Shown here in pieces: positions 63,996 to 64,000 of a stretch of DNA of 64,000 bases. The stretch is from Syntrophomonadaceae bacterium (lineage in GTDB: Bacteria; Bacillota; Syntrophomonadia; Syntrophomonadales; Syntrophomonadaceae): assembly GCA_012522955.1 (NCBI GenBank), contig JAAYJK010000050.1, positions 62,001 to 126,000 on the forward strand, read 5' to 3'. The notes under the pieces were generated by a model. It was not told the origin of the DNA, searched no databases, and saw only the letters and a program-made list of their open reading frames with translations. Within the stretch, counting starts at the first letter, position 1. Each line of letters opens with the position of its first letter. Position numbers and translations under genes: made by a program.

Positions 63996-64000
63996 TTGAC
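63996..64000 (+). CDS. Start of a gene that continues past the window
   Basis: TTG at 63996 lies nine bases after AAAGGAGGT. Only the start codon and two further bases are visible, so there is no protein sequence to judge. In Bacillus the genes after yqeY lead to yqfC/yqfD and phoH, so a YqfC-type sporulation protein is a guess from gene order only. Confidence 0.45.

Noticed and set aside
1-64000. Insertion sequences, prophage or rRNA genes
   Set aside because: No transposase, integrase, phage structural gene or rRNA segment was found; only the small palindromic repeats look mobile.

Overview
The window looks like the chromosome of an anaerobic, Gram-positive-type member of the Clostridia. 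The gene order mreBCD-pbp2-minCDE-rodA-spoIVFA/FB-rplU-prp-rpmA-spo0B-obgE matches the Bacillus/Clostridia arrangement. Sporulation genes (SpoIVFB, Spo0B, SpoIIP), a T-box, a CIRCE element and strong AGGAGG ribosome binding sites fit the same group. An acyl-CoA dehydrogenase next to an ETF/Fix electron-transfer cluster and the moderate GC suggest a fatty-acid-oxidising syntroph such as Syntrophomonadaceae. That placement is inference; no database was searched.

Layout. 1-7.6 kb: cell shape and division (mreB partial, mreC, mreD, PBP2, minCDE, rodA). 7.8-9.3 kb: SpoIVFA/SpoIVFB-type protease pair. 9.4-14.5 kb: two radical-SAM-associated genes, RNase E/G, then L21, the Prp protease and L27. 14.5-18.8 kb: spo0B, obgE, proB, proA. 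19.1-27.2 kb: accessory energy metabolism. An SDR and an acyl-CoA dehydrogenase run leftward and etfB-etfA-fixC-fixX run rightward from a shared 450-bp region with two divergent -24/-12 (sigma-54) promoters; a sigma-54 activator gene follows. 27.3-32.6 kb: a PLP-dependent synthase, a Cys-rich protein, nadD, yqeK, rsfS, two gene remnants and ogt. 32.6-35.5 kb: leuS with a T-box leader containing a complete tRNA-Ala gene. 35.6-45.1 kb: comEA, comEC, amidohydrolase, MATE exporter, metallo-beta-lactamase-fold protein, a sigma-factor remnant, Nudix hydrolase and FAD protein. 45.6-52.8 kb: holA, rpsT, spoIIP, murJ, lepA. 52.9-64 kb: hemW, the heat-shock operon hrcA-grpE-dnaK-dnaJ-prmA-rsmE, mtaB, a HIT protein, rpsU, yqeY, a 38-residue membrane protein and the start of another gene.

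Most of the window is conserved housekeeping sequence. The unusual parts lie between genes. (1) The tRNA-Ala(GGC) gene sits inside the leuS T-box, between the decoding Stem I and the antiterminator/terminator. (2) A dispersed repeat of about 135 bp, with the palindromic core GGGGCGGTCTTTGACCGCC, occurs in four near-complete copies plus several core-only copies. (3) Divergent sigma-54 promoters link the acyl-CoA dehydrogenase to the Fix/ETF module. (4) At least two genes are decaying: a HEAT-repeat-like gene and a short sigma-factor-like gene. Many genes start with TTG, so several starts were chosen from the ribosome binding site.
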